Shown here: piece after piece, positions 9,832 to 18,786 of the stretch
Layout of the letters: every line of letters starts with the position of its first letter
How positions within the stretch are numbered: position 1 is the stretch's first letter
NCBI GenBank assembly: GCA_965218055.1
Contig: CBDCKA010000002.1
Coordinates: forward strand, 992,001 to 1,056,000
Reading direction: 5' to 3'
Source: CBDBKE01 sp965218055
GTDB lineage: Bacteria; Acidobacteriota; Terriglobia; JAJPHL01; JAPKYU01
Length of the DNA: 64,000 nucleotides
Notes under the pieces: model-generated
What the model was told of the DNA's origin: nothing
The model's database searches: none
Seen by the model: the letters and a program-made list of their open reading frames with translations, nothing else
Program-made: the position numbers and the translations under genes

Positions 9832-10716
9832 CTACAGCGCCACGACGGTAAGCGCGCCGGGGAATAGTTCGACCTCAGCCGGGGTGTTGCCGACGAACTC
9901 CCCGTCGGCAAAAATGTCGAGCGGCCGATCGGCTTCCACCCGAACGCGCGTCGCCTGAAGGTAGCTCACCTCCTGATGCCGCAGGTGTGTGCCGGAAAAC
10001 ACCCCAGGGAAGCGCCAAAGCAGTTTCAGCCGGGACATGCCGCGAACCAGACACAGGTCAAGCCGCCCGTCGGCCATGTCGGCGCGCGGGGCAATCCGCA
10101 TGCCCCCGCCGTAGCTGGAGGCATTGCCGACGGCAAACAGCATCATGGGCCCACGAAATTCGCCGCCGTCGCTCTGGATGTTGACCACCGGGACACGCCA
10201 CTCCACCAGGGTGCGCAGCAGGGCGTAGATGTAGATGGCAGTGCCGCGCAGGTGGCGGTGTCGGTTGGCAATCCGGTTGGCGTGGGAATCAAGTCCGAAG
10301 CTGGCGACGCAGCCAAACCAGTGTCCAGCCACCCTCCCCAGGTCCACTCGGCACAGCGGACCGGTGAGGGCCAGGCGTGTGGCCGCCTCCGCATCCCGCG
10401 GCAGGCCAAGGTTGCGTGCCAGGTCGTTCGCGCTGCCCAGCGGAACAATGCCGAGGGCTGCGGAGTTTCCTGAGGGGCTTGGGCCTGCCCCGGCCAGGCC
10501 GTTCAGCACGTGATGAGCGGTGCCGTCGCCGCCCACGGCGACCACTCGCCCGTAGCCGGCATCGGCGGCAGCACGGGCGCGCTCGACAGCTTCTTCGGGC
10601 GAGGTGGTCACGGCCACTTCCGCGCCCAACTCCTGACACAGCTGCCGCACGCGCTCCAGCCTTTTTCGATAATGGCCGCGTCCGGCCGCGGCATTCACCA
10701 GCGCCAGTGCTTCCAT
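9832..10716 (-). CDS. Diacylglycerol/lipid kinase family protein (YegS/DgkB type)
   Basis: 294 residues with the DAGK catalytic fold. The N-terminal ALVNAAAGRG phosphate-binding region is followed by VVAVGGDGTAHHVLNGL near residue 60 (the GGDGT nucleotide-binding motif) and GIVPLGSANDLARNLGLP. The C-terminal half is the beta-rich YegS-type domain ending in IFADGEFVGNTPAEVELFPGAL. Enzymes of this family phosphorylate diacylglycerol or related lipids at the membrane; the real substrate cannot be read from sequence. It lies downstream of tyrS across an inverted repeat, so it may be expressed separately. Confidence 0.85.
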   Translation of the reverse strand: MEALALVNAAAGRGHYRKRLERVRQLCQELGAEVAVTTSPEEAVERARAAADAGYGRVVAVGGDGTAHHVLNGLAGAGPSPSGNSAALGIVPLGSANDLARNLGLPRDAEAATRLALTGPLCRVDLGRVAGHWFGCVASFGLDSHANRIANRHRHLRGTAIYIYALLRTLVEWRVPVVNIQSDGGEFRGPMMLFAVGNASSYGGGMRIAPRADMADGRLDLCLVRGMSRLKLLWRFPGVFSGTHLRHQEVSYLQATRVRVEADRPLDIFADGEFVGNTPAEVELFPGALTVVAL

Positions 10717-10731
10717 TTCAGAGAAAAACGA

Positions 10732-10815
10732 ATCCGCAGATTACACAGATTTTCGCAGAGTATGCCCTTCTAGAGTAGGAAAGAGAATCTGCGCAAATCT
10801 GTGCAATCTGCGGAT
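10732..10815. repeat. Long inverted repeat downstream of tyrS
   Basis: Two 28-base arms, 10732-10759 and 10788-10815, are complementary except at about two positions. The left arm begins ATCCGCAGATTACACAGAT and the right arm ends GTGCAATCTGCGGAT; the loop is 28 bases. It lies between the tyrS stop and the lipid-kinase start, both on the minus strand, so it could terminate tyrS transcripts. This ATCCGCAGATT-type palindrome resembles dispersed intergenic repeats of bacterial genomes (recalled, not searched). Confidence 0.7.
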
Positions 10816-10827
10816 GAATTCTATCTT

Positions 10828-12111
10828 TCAGCGTTCCAGCACGACACGCTTGGATTGTTTTCCCACTTGAATTGTCAGTTCCCAACGACGGTTCTCTCGG
10901 AGAAGACCTATCACTGGGCTCTGTTCCCGATTGCCGTTTATATAGACGCTGCCGGATTTACGCTTGCGTGCCGCGTCAGTAACTGAATCCGCCAACTCGA
11001 TCTCCGCGACAAGCTTGTCCAACTTGATCCCTTCGATATCCCCACTCCTGTAGTAGCCGGGGAAAGCATCCACGCTTGCGAAGGCAAGCGTTACCACTTC
11101 GGTGGGTAGCTCCTTGCGGCGGAAGACGCGCTCGAACTCTTCCCGGGAGGCTTTGGCGGCGTCTGCTGAGTGGAAGTCGGTGACGATTTGCCCCGCCAGC
11201 TCCATCTTGACCTCCATCGGGTGGCGTTCGCCGCGCTCCACCGCCGTGCGCAGGCCGCCGATTTCGGCTAGGCTCAGGTCGGTGAGCAGTTCGTGATAGC
11301 GCCACATCATCGGGTCGGAGATGGACATGATCTTGCCGAACATCCCCGCGGGCGGCTCGTTGATGCCGATGGCGTTGTCGAGCGACTTGGACATTTTCTG
11401 CACGCCGTCCAAGCCCTCCAGGATGGGCAGCGTCAGCACCACTTGGGACTGCTGGCCGTACTCGCGCTGGATGTCCCGGCCCACCAGCAGGTTGAAGGTC
11501 TGGTCGGTGCCGCCCAGCTCCACATCGGCCTTCAGCGCCACCGAATCGTAGGCCTGCGCCAGCGGGTAGAGCAGCTCGTGCACCGAAATAGGCTGGCCGG
11601 ACTTGTAGCGCTTGGCGAAATCGTCGCGTTCCAGCATGCGCGCCACCGTATAGCGGGAGCTGAGCCGGATCCAGTCCTGGCTGCCGAGCGCGGCCAGCCA
11701 GCGGCTGTTGAAATCCACCACCGTCTTCTGCGAGTCGAGAATCTTGAACACCTGCGCCTTGTAGGTTTCGGCGTTGCGGGCCACCTCTTCACGAGTCATG
11801 GGCGGGCGAGTGGTATTGCGTCCGCTGGGATCGCCGATCAGCCCGGTGAAATCGCCGATCAGAAAGATCACCGTGTGTCCCAGGTCCTGGAAGTGTTTCA
11901 TCTTCCGGAGCAGCACGGTGTGGCCCAGGTGCAGGTCCGGCGCCGTGGGGTCGAACCCGGCCTTGACCCGCAGCGGCCGGCCCTCGCGGCTGCTACGCTC
12001 CAGCCGCGCCCGCAGTTCCTCCTCGCGAATGATGTCGCAGGCGCCTTTCTTCAGGTAGTTGACCTGCTCGTCCAGGGACTTCAGGTGGGGAAGCTGTTGG
12101 CCTGCGGGCAC
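10828..12111 (-). CDS. tyrS: Tyrosyl-tRNA synthetase
   Basis: Class-I aminoacyl-tRNA synthetase charging tRNA-Tyr; 427 residues. The HIGH-type motif is PTAPDLHLGHTV near residue 55 and the KMSKS motif is in VQKMSKSLDNAIG near residue 235. GGTDQTFNLLVGRD forms the tyrosine pocket region. The C-terminal part, from DKLVAEIELADSVTDAARKRKSG on, is an S4-type RNA-binding domain. It is of the type often called TyrZ, judging by the DLHLGH signature. The start is a GTG immediately after the lipoprotein stop. Confidence 0.95.
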   Translation of the reverse strand: MPAGQQLPHLKSLDEQVNYLKKGACDIIREEELRARLERSSREGRPLRVKAGFDPTAPDLHLGHTVLLRKMKHFQDLGHTVIFLIGDFTGLIGDPSGRNTTRPPMTREEVARNAETYKAQVFKILDSQKTVVDFNSRWLAALGSQDWIRLSSRYTVARMLERDDFAKRYKSGQPISVHELLYPLAQAYDSVALKADVELGGTDQTFNLLVGRDIQREYGQQSQVVLTLPILEGLDGVQKMSKSLDNAIGINEPPAGMFGKIMSISDPMMWRYHELLTDLSLAEIGGLRTAVERGERHPMEVKMELAGQIVTDFHSADAAKASREEFERVFRRKELPTEVVTLAFASVDAFPGYYRSGDIEGIKLDKLVAEIELADSVTDAARKRKSGSVYINGNREQSPVIGLLRENRRWELTIQVGKQSKRVVLER

Positions 12112-12113
12112 GG

Positions 12114-12650
12114 CTACCAGTCTATTTCCTTTGGCGCCTCAAAGACCACCTGAGGGCCAGGCTGGAGAACGTCCCCCTTCTCCTCGACGGTGAGGAACAG
12201 ATGAAACTTACGCAGCGGGGTCAAGGTTTCCAATTCGCCCTTGCCCTTTTCCACCCGGATCTGGCCGACGTTGACGACGCGGGCGCGGTCGGGCGTGGCG
12301 ACCCAGGCCACGTAGCGAGTGTAGTTGGCGCCGTAGACGGAAGGATTCGGCGCCTTCACTTTGATCTTCAACTGATCATTGCGATTGTAGGTAAGTTCCA
12401 CGCGAACGTGGACGTCGCCCCCCTTGGCCAACGGCGACGGCTTCAACCGGACGTTGTGCCCGCACCCGCTCAGCAGCAGGGCTGCCGTGAGGATGCCGAC
12501 AATCGCCAAGGTTCCGAGCCTTGAGGCAGGATTCTCCGCTTGCCCGGACAAGCCTGTGGCCTGTTCGGGCGAGGTAACGCTAACGGCCAGATTGCGACGC
12601 CCGGCTTTAGGTGGCCACCACACGACGCTCTTCAACGCGGATGCGATCAT
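12114..12650 (-). CDS. Putative lipoprotein of unknown function
   Basis: Up to 178 residues. A lipoprotein signal is seen as a hydrophobic stretch (TLAIVGILTAALLLSGC) whose lipobox LLSGC would place the lipidated Cys near residue 63 of the longest form. The mature part (about 115 residues) is beta-rich, with VHVRVELTYNRNDQLKIKVKAP and RYVAWVATPDRARVVNVGQI, and resembles small secreted Ig-like or 'immunoglobulin-type' domains only in general character. The longest start overlaps purN by 44 bases, so translation probably begins later, at an alternative codon near 12580 or 12515; the start is unresolved. It sits between purN and tyrS. Confidence 0.7.
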   Translation of the reverse strand: MIASALKSVVWWPPKAGRRNLAVSVTSPEQATGLSGQAENPASRLGTLAIVGILTAALLLSGCGHNVRLKPSPLAKGGDVHVRVELTYNRNDQLKIKVKAPNPSVYGANYTRYVAWVATPDRARVVNVGQIRVEKGKGELETLTPLRKFHLFLTVEEKGDVLQPGPQVVFEAPKEIDW

Positions 12651-13209
12651 TCAGTACCAAGTTAATGGCCTCGGAGTAGATGCGGTGCTCCTCCCGCAAG
12701 ATGCGGGCAGCCAACGTCTCCGCTGTATCGTTATCCAGCACCGGGACGCACGCCTGCAGGATGACGGGCCCGTGATCCACGAACTCGTCCACGAAGTGCA
12801 CGGTGCAGCCGCTCACCTTCACCCCGTGTTCCAGGGCCTGGCGCTGTGCCTCCAGGCCTGGGAAGGCAGGCAGCAGCGCCGGATGGATGTTCAGAATGCG
12901 GTCGCGAAATTCCCGGACAAAATAGGGACTGAGCACGCGCATGAATCCCGCCAGGCAAACCAGATCCACCCCATTTTCTTGAAGCACGGCCACGACCTGA
13001 CGGTCGTACGCCTCGCGCTCCAGGCCCTTGGAAGACAGCAAGACGGCCGGCAGAGCGCGCTGGCGGGCACGCTCCAGACCCAAAGCGTCGGCGCGGTTGC
13101 TGACCACGGCGGCAATTTCCGCGTTGATGCGGCCGGCAGCAACACTGTCCGCAATGGCTTCAAAGTTCGAGCCGCGGCCGCTGAGCAGGATGGCAATTCG
13201 TTTCTTCAT
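12607..13209 (-). CDS. purN: Phosphoribosylglycinamide formyltransferase
   Basis: GAR transformylase, transferring a formyl group from 10-formyltetrahydrofolate to GAR in purine synthesis. 200 residues from the ATG at 13209, which has AGGAGA seven bases upstream; a GTG six bases earlier would leave almost no spacing. Motifs: ILLSGRGSNFEAI at the N-terminus, LAGFMRVLSPYFV, the catalytic NIHPALLPAFPG near residue 105, and HFVDEFVDHGPVI with the catalytic Asp. It follows purM in the same operon. Confidence 0.95.
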   Translation of the reverse strand: MKKRIAILLSGRGSNFEAIADSVAAGRINAEIAAVVSNRADALGLERARQRALPAVLLSSKGLEREAYDRQVVAVLQENGVDLVCLAGFMRVLSPYFVREFRDRILNIHPALLPAFPGLEAQRQALEHGVKVSGCTVHFVDEFVDHGPVILQACVPVLDNDTAETLAARILREEHRIYSEAINLVLNDRIRVEERRVVAT

Positions 13210-13255
13210 CCCCACTCTCCTGCAGCTGCTTTCGGCTCCGACCAGGACCCTGGCC

Positions 13256-14287
13256 TTACTTGTACTCCACCCGGCCCTTGCCTGGAACCACCCGGCCGAT
13301 CAGGTAATGCACTTCCTTCAGCCGCTTCAGCACGGCCGTCACTCGCCGGTAGCGAGTCGGGGGAACGATCAGAACCAGGCCGATGCCCATATTGAAGGTG
13401 CGTAGCATTTCGGCCTCGGCAATGGCCCCCAGCCTCTGAAGATAGCGGAAAATTGGCGGCACGGGCCAGGAATTCAGCGAAATTTGCGCGCTCAGGCCGC
13501 GGGGCAGAACTCGCGGGACATTTTCCGTGAGGCCGCCGCCGGTGATGTGGGCGGCAGCAGCCAGCACGGAATGTTGCTGGAGATCCCGCAGCGGCTGGAG
13601 ATAGCTCCGGTGCACCCGTAGCAGCTCCTCGCCCACGGTTCCCTCCAGCTCCGAAACACGCGAATCTACTCGTAGCCCTGCCTGCTCGAGGAGCAGCTTG
13701 CGAGCCAGCGAATATCCGTTGGTGTGCAGCCCGGTGGAGGGAATGCCGAGCAACAGGTGGCCCTTGCGCACGCGGCTGCCGTCCAGAATCTTGCGCCGTT
13801 CCACCACCCCGACGATGAAGCCGGCCAGGTCGTATTCCCCGTCAGCGTAAAACCCGGGCATTTCGGCGGTTTCCCCGCCCAGCAGAGAGCAACCGTTGGC
13901 CTGGCAGGCTTCAGCCACACCGGAGATAATCCGCCCGGCAACGGCCGGCTCCAGGCGGCCGGTGGCCAGATAGTCGAGGAAGAACAGGGGCTCTGCGCCC
14001 CCGACGGCGATGTCGTTGACGCAGTGATTGACCAAGTCGGCGCCCACTGTCCGATGGTTGCCCGTCAGGAACGCCACTCTGAGTTTGGTGCCCACCCCGT
14101 CACAACTGGAGACCAGGACCGGGTTCCGCCACCTACGCTTGGGCATGCGGAACAGCCCCCCAAAACCGCCAATTTCGGTCAGCACATTTCGGGTAAAAGT
14201 TTTGCGGGCCAGCAACCGGATTTGGGAGCGGGTGTGGCGGGCCACCGCGCGGTTCACACCGGCGTGGGCGTAGGTGATGGGCTTCAA
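13256..14287 (-). CDS. purM: Phosphoribosylformylglycinamidine cyclo-ligase (AIR synthetase)
   Basis: ATP-dependent ring closure of FGAM to AIR, the fifth step of purine synthesis; 343 residues, normal length. Motifs: SCDGVGTKLRVA near residue 60, MVNDI-type VNHCVNDIAVGGAEPLFFLDYLATG, LLGGETAEMPGFY and LLGIPSTGLHTNGYSLARKLL, all typical of PurM. Its ATG overlaps the lepB stop (ATGA at 14284-14287), which suggests translational coupling. purN follows after about 46 bases. Confidence 0.96.
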   Translation of the reverse strand: MKPITYAHAGVNRAVARHTRSQIRLLARKTFTRNVLTEIGGFGGLFRMPKRRWRNPVLVSSCDGVGTKLRVAFLTGNHRTVGADLVNHCVNDIAVGGAEPLFFLDYLATGRLEPAVAGRIISGVAEACQANGCSLLGGETAEMPGFYADGEYDLAGFIVGVVERRKILDGSRVRKGHLLLGIPSTGLHTNGYSLARKLLLEQAGLRVDSRVSELEGTVGEELLRVHRSYLQPLRDLQQHSVLAAAAHITGGGLTENVPRVLPRGLSAQISLNSWPVPPIFRYLQRLGAIAEAEMLRTFNMGIGLVLIVPPTRYRRVTAVLKRLKEVHYLIGRVVPGKGRVEYK

Positions 14288-15018
14288 AACAGCAACCCTA
14301 TGCGTGCCCAGCGGGTTTTGGAAAAGAAGTTCCTGGCCACGGCGGCGTAGAAGCGAGCCCGGTTCAGAAAGCCTTCCTGAAGCCAGTCATCCGTGGGTGC
14401 TTCGTAGGACCAGTACACCAGCAGCGGTTTGCCGACCACATTCTCGAGCGGCACCGAACCCCAGAAGCGGCTATCGTGGGAATTGTCACGATTGTCACCC
14501 ATGACAAACAGGTGCCCGGCCGGGACCGTGGTCGGCTCGAAGTTCTCGAGCCGTCTTGGGTGGGTGTGCACGGCGTAGGGCTCCTGCAACCTTTGCCCGT
14601 TGATCAAGACCTGGTGGCCGCGCACTTCCACCCGGTCGCCCGGCACCCCAACGACGCGCTTTACGTAGATCAAGGAGGGGTCGGGGGGGAAGCGGAAGGC
14701 CACAATGTCCTGACCCTGCACCTGGCGCACAGCCGGCAGCCTCCAGTTGGTGAACGGGATCTGTGGCCCGTAGAAGAGCTTGTTCAGGAATATATGGTCT
14801 CCCACCAGGATGGTCTGTTCCATGGAGGCGGTGGGGATGATGGTGGCCTCGCCAACAAAGGTGCGAATCAGGAACACAAGGACCACGATGCCGACGAGCC
14901 AGCGGATATATGCCAGCACCGCAGATCGAGCGGACCGGCGGGCCCCGAGCGCCGCTGCTCCCGCAGTGGCGCCTCTTGTCTCCTCGGTAGCCGCCTCGAC
15001 CGGCTCCGGGGCCGCCAC
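14284..15018 (-). CDS. lepB: Signal peptidase I
   Basis: Membrane serine protease removing signal peptides from exported proteins. One transmembrane helix (LVGIVVLVFLIRTFV) precedes the catalytic Ser in IPTASMEQTILVGDHIFLNK. The catalytic Lys is in YVKRVVGVPGDRVE and box E is MGDNRDNSHDSRFWG. The frame remains open into purF back to 15252, but those residues are a purF shadow. In-frame starts outside purF are GTG at 15018 (chosen) and GTG at 14919; neither has a good Shine-Dalgarno, so the start is uncertain. Placement inside a purine operon, overlapping purM by four bases, is unusual. Confidence 0.9.
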   Translation of the reverse strand: MAAPEPVEAATEETRGATAGAAALGARRSARSAVLAYIRWLVGIVVLVFLIRTFVGEATIIPTASMEQTILVGDHIFLNKLFYGPQIPFTNWRLPAVRQVQGQDIVAFRFPPDPSLIYVKRVVGVPGDRVEVRGHQVLINGQRLQEPYAVHTHPRRLENFEPTTVPAGHLFVMGDNRDNSHDSRFWGSVPLENVVGKPLLVYWSYEAPTDDWLQEGFLNRARFYAAVARNFFSKTRWARIGLLF

Positions 15019-15073
15019 CTCCTGGCCCGACGGGCCTCCCCCTGGGGTATGCAGGAGAGCCGCCCCAGTCTGT

Positions 15074-16489
15074 TTACGTACCTCGTCTTGCAGCGCCAGC
15101 CTCCAGTTCGGCGTTTGGCAACTCAGTAGGATACTGCCGGGTGTAGCAGGCCGTGCAGTAGTGGCCGTGATGATCCTCGACCGCTCGCCGCAAGCCCTCC
15201 AGGGAAAGGTAGGCCAGCGAGTCGGCGTTGACGTAATCGCGGATCTGGTCAATCGAGCAGTTGGCGGCGATCAGCTCCTTCTCGGTGGGAGTGTCCACGC
15301 CGTAGTAGCAGGGAGAAATGGTCGGGGGGCAGGAGATGCGCATGTGGACTTCACGGGCTCCGGCCTCTCGGATCATGCGCACGATTTTTCGGCTGGTGGT
15401 GCCGCGCACGATGGAATCGTCCACCAACACCACCCGCTGCCCGTCCAGCATGGCACGCACCGGATTCAGCTTCAGCTTGACGCCAAAGTCGCGGATGGAC
15501 TGCTGCGGCTCGATGAAGGTGCGGCCTATGTAGTGGTTCCGGATCAAGCCAAATTTCAGTGGAAGGCCGGATTCGTTGGCGTAGCCGGCCCCGGCGGGCA
15601 CTCCGGAATCGGGTACCGGCACCACAATGTCGGCGTCAGCCGGCGCCTCGCGCGCCAGCAGCCGTCCCAGCATCTCGCGGGACTCGTGGACAGGTCGCCC
15701 GAAGACGGTGCTGTCCGGACGAGAGAAGTAGACGTGCTCAAAGATGCAATAGTGGGGCTGCATTGGCGCGCTGAACCGCGCCCGGGTCAGGCTTCCAGCC
15801 TCGGCCACCACAAACTCGCCGGGCTCGATTTCTCCGTCGTAGCGAGCGCCTAGCAGGTCGAAAGCGCAGGTTTCCGAGGCCACGACCACGGCGCCGTCCA
15901 GCTGACCCAGGCAGAGGGGCCGGAAGCCGCGCGGGTCGCGCGCGGCGATGAGCCGGTCGCGCGTCAGCAGCACCAGCGAATAGGCGCCTTCCACCTGCTG
16001 CAGCGCCTCCGCCACAGCATCGAGCAGCAACTTCTGGCGTGAGTGGGCGATCAGGTGCAGAATCACTTCGGTGTCACTGGTGGTCTGAAAGATCGCTCCC
16101 CGCTGTTCCAGTCGCCGCCGGACTTGCCGCGCGTTCACCAGGTTGCCGTTATGCGCCAGCGCCAGCAAGCCTTTATTGCAGTCCACGATTAACGGCTGGG
16201 CGTTGTTCAGTGAGGTGTCGCCGGCCGTCGAGTAGCGCGTATGGCCGACTGCGAACTGTCCCAGGAGCGACTCCAGTGCGGGTCCGGTGAAGATTTCCGA
16301 CACCTCTCCCATGCCCTTGTGCGGGCGCAGCTGGATGCCGTCGCTGGCCACGATCCCGGCGCTTTCCTGGCCGCGGTGCTGAAGCGCATGCAGGCCCAGG
16401 TAAACCAGCTTGGCCGCTTCCGGGTGGCCACAGACTCCCATCACGCCACATTCGTCGTGGAACTTGTCGGGCCTGATCGCTACGGCCAT
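15074..16489 (-). CDS. purF: Amidophosphoribosyltransferase
   Basis: First committed enzyme of purine synthesis, transferring glutamine-derived ammonia to PRPP; 471 residues. A short propeptide (MAVAIRPDKFHDE) precedes the nucleophilic Cys of CGVMGV, so maturation should expose Cys14. The PRPP loop is VVLVDDSIVRGTTSRKIV. Four cysteines match the Fe4S4 ligands of the Bacillus-type enzyme: one in QPHYCIF, one in AANCSID and two in HYCTACY. It is therefore an oxygen-sensitive, propeptide-bearing class enzyme by family knowledge. Upstream is purL (36-base gap), downstream lepB. Confidence 0.97.
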   Translation of the reverse strand: MAVAIRPDKFHDECGVMGVCGHPEAAKLVYLGLHALQHRGQESAGIVASDGIQLRPHKGMGEVSEIFTGPALESLLGQFAVGHTRYSTAGDTSLNNAQPLIVDCNKGLLALAHNGNLVNARQVRRRLEQRGAIFQTTSDTEVILHLIAHSRQKLLLDAVAEALQQVEGAYSLVLLTRDRLIAARDPRGFRPLCLGQLDGAVVVASETCAFDLLGARYDGEIEPGEFVVAEAGSLTRARFSAPMQPHYCIFEHVYFSRPDSTVFGRPVHESREMLGRLLAREAPADADIVVPVPDSGVPAGAGYANESGLPLKFGLIRNHYIGRTFIEPQQSIRDFGVKLKLNPVRAMLDGQRVVLVDDSIVRGTTSRKIVRMIREAGAREVHMRISCPPTISPCYYGVDTPTEKELIAANCSIDQIRDYVNADSLAYLSLEGLRRAVEDHHGHYCTACYTRQYPTELPNAELEAGAARRGT

Positions 16490-16525
16490 GATTGATGGCG
16501 GGTTGGCGGCTTCCGCTCCTGGACT

Positions 16526-18781
16526 TCAGTTTTTCAGCTGTAGGTTCTGTGGCAACCCCTGTTCCCAGATCGCCCGCAATTCTTCGATGGTACTGTCGAC
16601 CGCTGGGCTTCCATTCACATGCAACGAGAACCGTCCCTCTCGGGTCACGCCCAAACTGTCGGCGCGCACTTCATATTGTGCCGCAATCAAATCCAGGGCG
16701 GCAAGGCGATTCTCCTCCACCGACACCACAATACGGGAGGAAAATTCAGCGAAAAGGGCCAGTTGCGGGCCGAGGGCAGAGTCCAGGCTGGCCTGGAGCC
16801 CAACACCGGAAAAGCAGGCTTCGGCCAGCGCCACGGCTAGCCCCCCGTCGCTGATGTCGTGCGCCGATTCAATCACACCCTGGCGGGCCAGCTCGCGGCA
16901 GCAGGCCTGAACGCGGGCTTCGTAGGCCAGGTCCAGCGCGGGCGGCAACCCCCAGAGGGACCCCAGCACGCTGCGGGCGTATTGGGTGGAACCGAAGCGC
17001 ACCGCCGCCTCGTTGATGTCGCCATCGGGAATGCCTCCTAACAACACGACGCGGCGGCCGGACCCGCGGAAGCAGTGCCCGAGAGGCGTGGCGTCCTTTG
17101 CCAGTAAGCCGACGATGCCGACCACCGGGGTGGGGTAAATGCTCTGTCCCAGCGTCTCATTGTAGAAGCTCACGTTGCCCCCGGTGACCGGCGTCTGGAG
17201 GGCGCGGCAAGCTTTCGCCATGCCTTCCACGGCCTCGGCGAACTGCCACATGACTTCGGGCTTTTCCGGATTGCCGAAGTTCAGGCAGTTGGTGGCGGCG
17301 ACAGGCCGCGCACCGGTGCAACTCACATTGCGACAGGCCTCAGCTACCGCCAGGCTTGCCCCCAGGCGTGGTTCCAGCCAGGCGTAGCGCCCGTTGCCGT
17401 CCAGGCTTATGGCCAGACCCTGGCCCGTCTCTTTCAGGCGCAGCACGGCCGCATCGCCGCCCGGCCCCCCGACGGTGTTGGTGCGCACCATCGAGTCATA
17501 CTGCTCCCAGATCCAGCGCTTGCCGGCCAGGGTTGGCGAGCCCAGCAGCTTCTTGCAGTCGACGGTCAGGTCGCGCGCCCCGAACTCGCGGCGGAATTCC
17601 TGGGGTGGTTCCAGCGGAGCAGACCGGGGAGCCGGCTTGCGCGGGCGGAGGTAAGCCGGGGCTTCCTTCGCCAGCGCGTCGTTGGGAATGTCAGCGACCG
17701 CGAGGCCGTGCTGCCGCACTCGCAAACGACCGTCGTCAGTCACCACGCCGATGGCCGCCGCGTCCAGGCCCCACTTGTGAAACACGTCAGAAATTTCCTG
17801 CTCCCGTCCGCGCTGGGCTACCAGCAGCATCCGCTCCTGCGACTCGCTGAGCATGATTTCGTACGGGGACATTCCCGTCTCGCGCTGCGGCACCCGGTCC
17901 AGTTCGATTTCGATTCCGGTGCCGGCCCGCGCGCCCATTTCGCAGGTGGAACAGGTCAGCCCGGCGGCGCCCATGTCCTGGATTCCCACCACCGCCCCGG
18001 TCTGCATCACCTCCAGGCACGCCTCCAGCAGCAGTTTTTCCAGGAAGGGGTCACCGACCTGGACGTTAGGGCGCTTCTGTTGCGATTCCTCGGTGAACTC
18101 GGCCGAAGCCAGAAGCGAGGCGCCGTGAATGCCGTCACGGCCGGTTTTGGCGCCCACGTAGATGACCGTGTTTCCTGGCCCCCCGGCGCGCGCAAAGAAC
18201 AGCCGCTCGGCGGGAGCCACGCCCAGGGCAAACACGTTGACCAGCGGGTTGGAGCTGTAACACGGCTCGAAGACGGCCTCGCCTCCCACCGTCGGCACTC
18301 CGAAACAGTTGCCGTAGTGGGCGATGCCGCGGACCACCCCGTCCAGGATGCGCCGGTTCTGCGCCGCCTGGTCAGCTTGGTCGAGGCGCCCAAATCGCAG
18401 CGAATCCAGCACCGCGATGGGCCGGGCGCCCATGGTGAAGATGTCGCGCAGGATGCCGCCCACCCCGGTGGCTGCGCCCTGGAAGGGCTCGACAAAACTG
18501 GGGTGGTTGTGCGATTCGATCTTGAAAACACAAGCCCAGCCGTCGCCGATGTCAATGACGCCGGCGTTCTCGCCGGGTCCCTGCAGCACGGAGGAGCCCT
18601 CCGTGGGCAGGTTCGCGAGCAGCAGGCGCGAACTCTTGTAGCTGCAGTGCTCGCTCCACATCACGCTGAAGATGCCCAGTTCGGTCAGGTTCGGCTCTCG
18701 CCCCAGCAGTTCGAGGATCCGGGCGTATTCTTCGGCGGTGATCTGGTGTTGCGCGACCAGGTCGGGAGTAATCGTGCTCAC
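16526..18781 (-). CDS. purL: Phosphoribosylformylglycinamidine synthase subunit II
   Basis: FGAM synthetase large subunit of the small, three-part (PurS/PurQ/PurL) type; 751 residues from GTG at 18781, which lies five bases after the purQ stop. The frame stays open to 19129, but that extension lies wholly inside purQ and reads as nonsense. Motifs: LGIFSVMWSEHCSYKSSR, FKIESHNHPS, GGILRDIFTMGARPIA, QDMGAAGLTCSTCEMG, and a C-terminal second ATP-grasp-like half with AHDISDGGLAVALAE. Family knowledge says this short form needs PurQ and PurS; no purS is visible beside it. Confidence 0.95.
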   Translation of the reverse strand: MSTITPDLVAQHQITAEEYARILELLGREPNLTELGIFSVMWSEHCSYKSSRLLLANLPTEGSSVLQGPGENAGVIDIGDGWACVFKIESHNHPSFVEPFQGAATGVGGILRDIFTMGARPIAVLDSLRFGRLDQADQAAQNRRILDGVVRGIAHYGNCFGVPTVGGEAVFEPCYSSNPLVNVFALGVAPAERLFFARAGGPGNTVIYVGAKTGRDGIHGASLLASAEFTEESQQKRPNVQVGDPFLEKLLLEACLEVMQTGAVVGIQDMGAAGLTCSTCEMGARAGTGIEIELDRVPQRETGMSPYEIMLSESQERMLLVAQRGREQEISDVFHKWGLDAAAIGVVTDDGRLRVRQHGLAVADIPNDALAKEAPAYLRPRKPAPRSAPLEPPQEFRREFGARDLTVDCKKLLGSPTLAGKRWIWEQYDSMVRTNTVGGPGGDAAVLRLKETGQGLAISLDGNGRYAWLEPRLGASLAVAEACRNVSCTGARPVAATNCLNFGNPEKPEVMWQFAEAVEGMAKACRALQTPVTGGNVSFYNETLGQSIYPTPVVGIVGLLAKDATPLGHCFRGSGRRVVLLGGIPDGDINEAAVRFGSTQYARSVLGSLWGLPPALDLAYEARVQACCRELARQGVIESAHDISDGGLAVALAEACFSGVGLQASLDSALGPQLALFAEFSSRIVVSVEENRLAALDLIAAQYEVRADSLGVTREGRFSLHVNGSPAVDSTIEELRAIWEQGLPQNLQLKN

Positions 18782-18786
18782 ACGGA

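Noticed and set aside
15019..15252. N-terminal extension of lepB
   Set aside because: The extension mostly overlaps purF and is its shadow; signal peptidase I does not normally have this segment.
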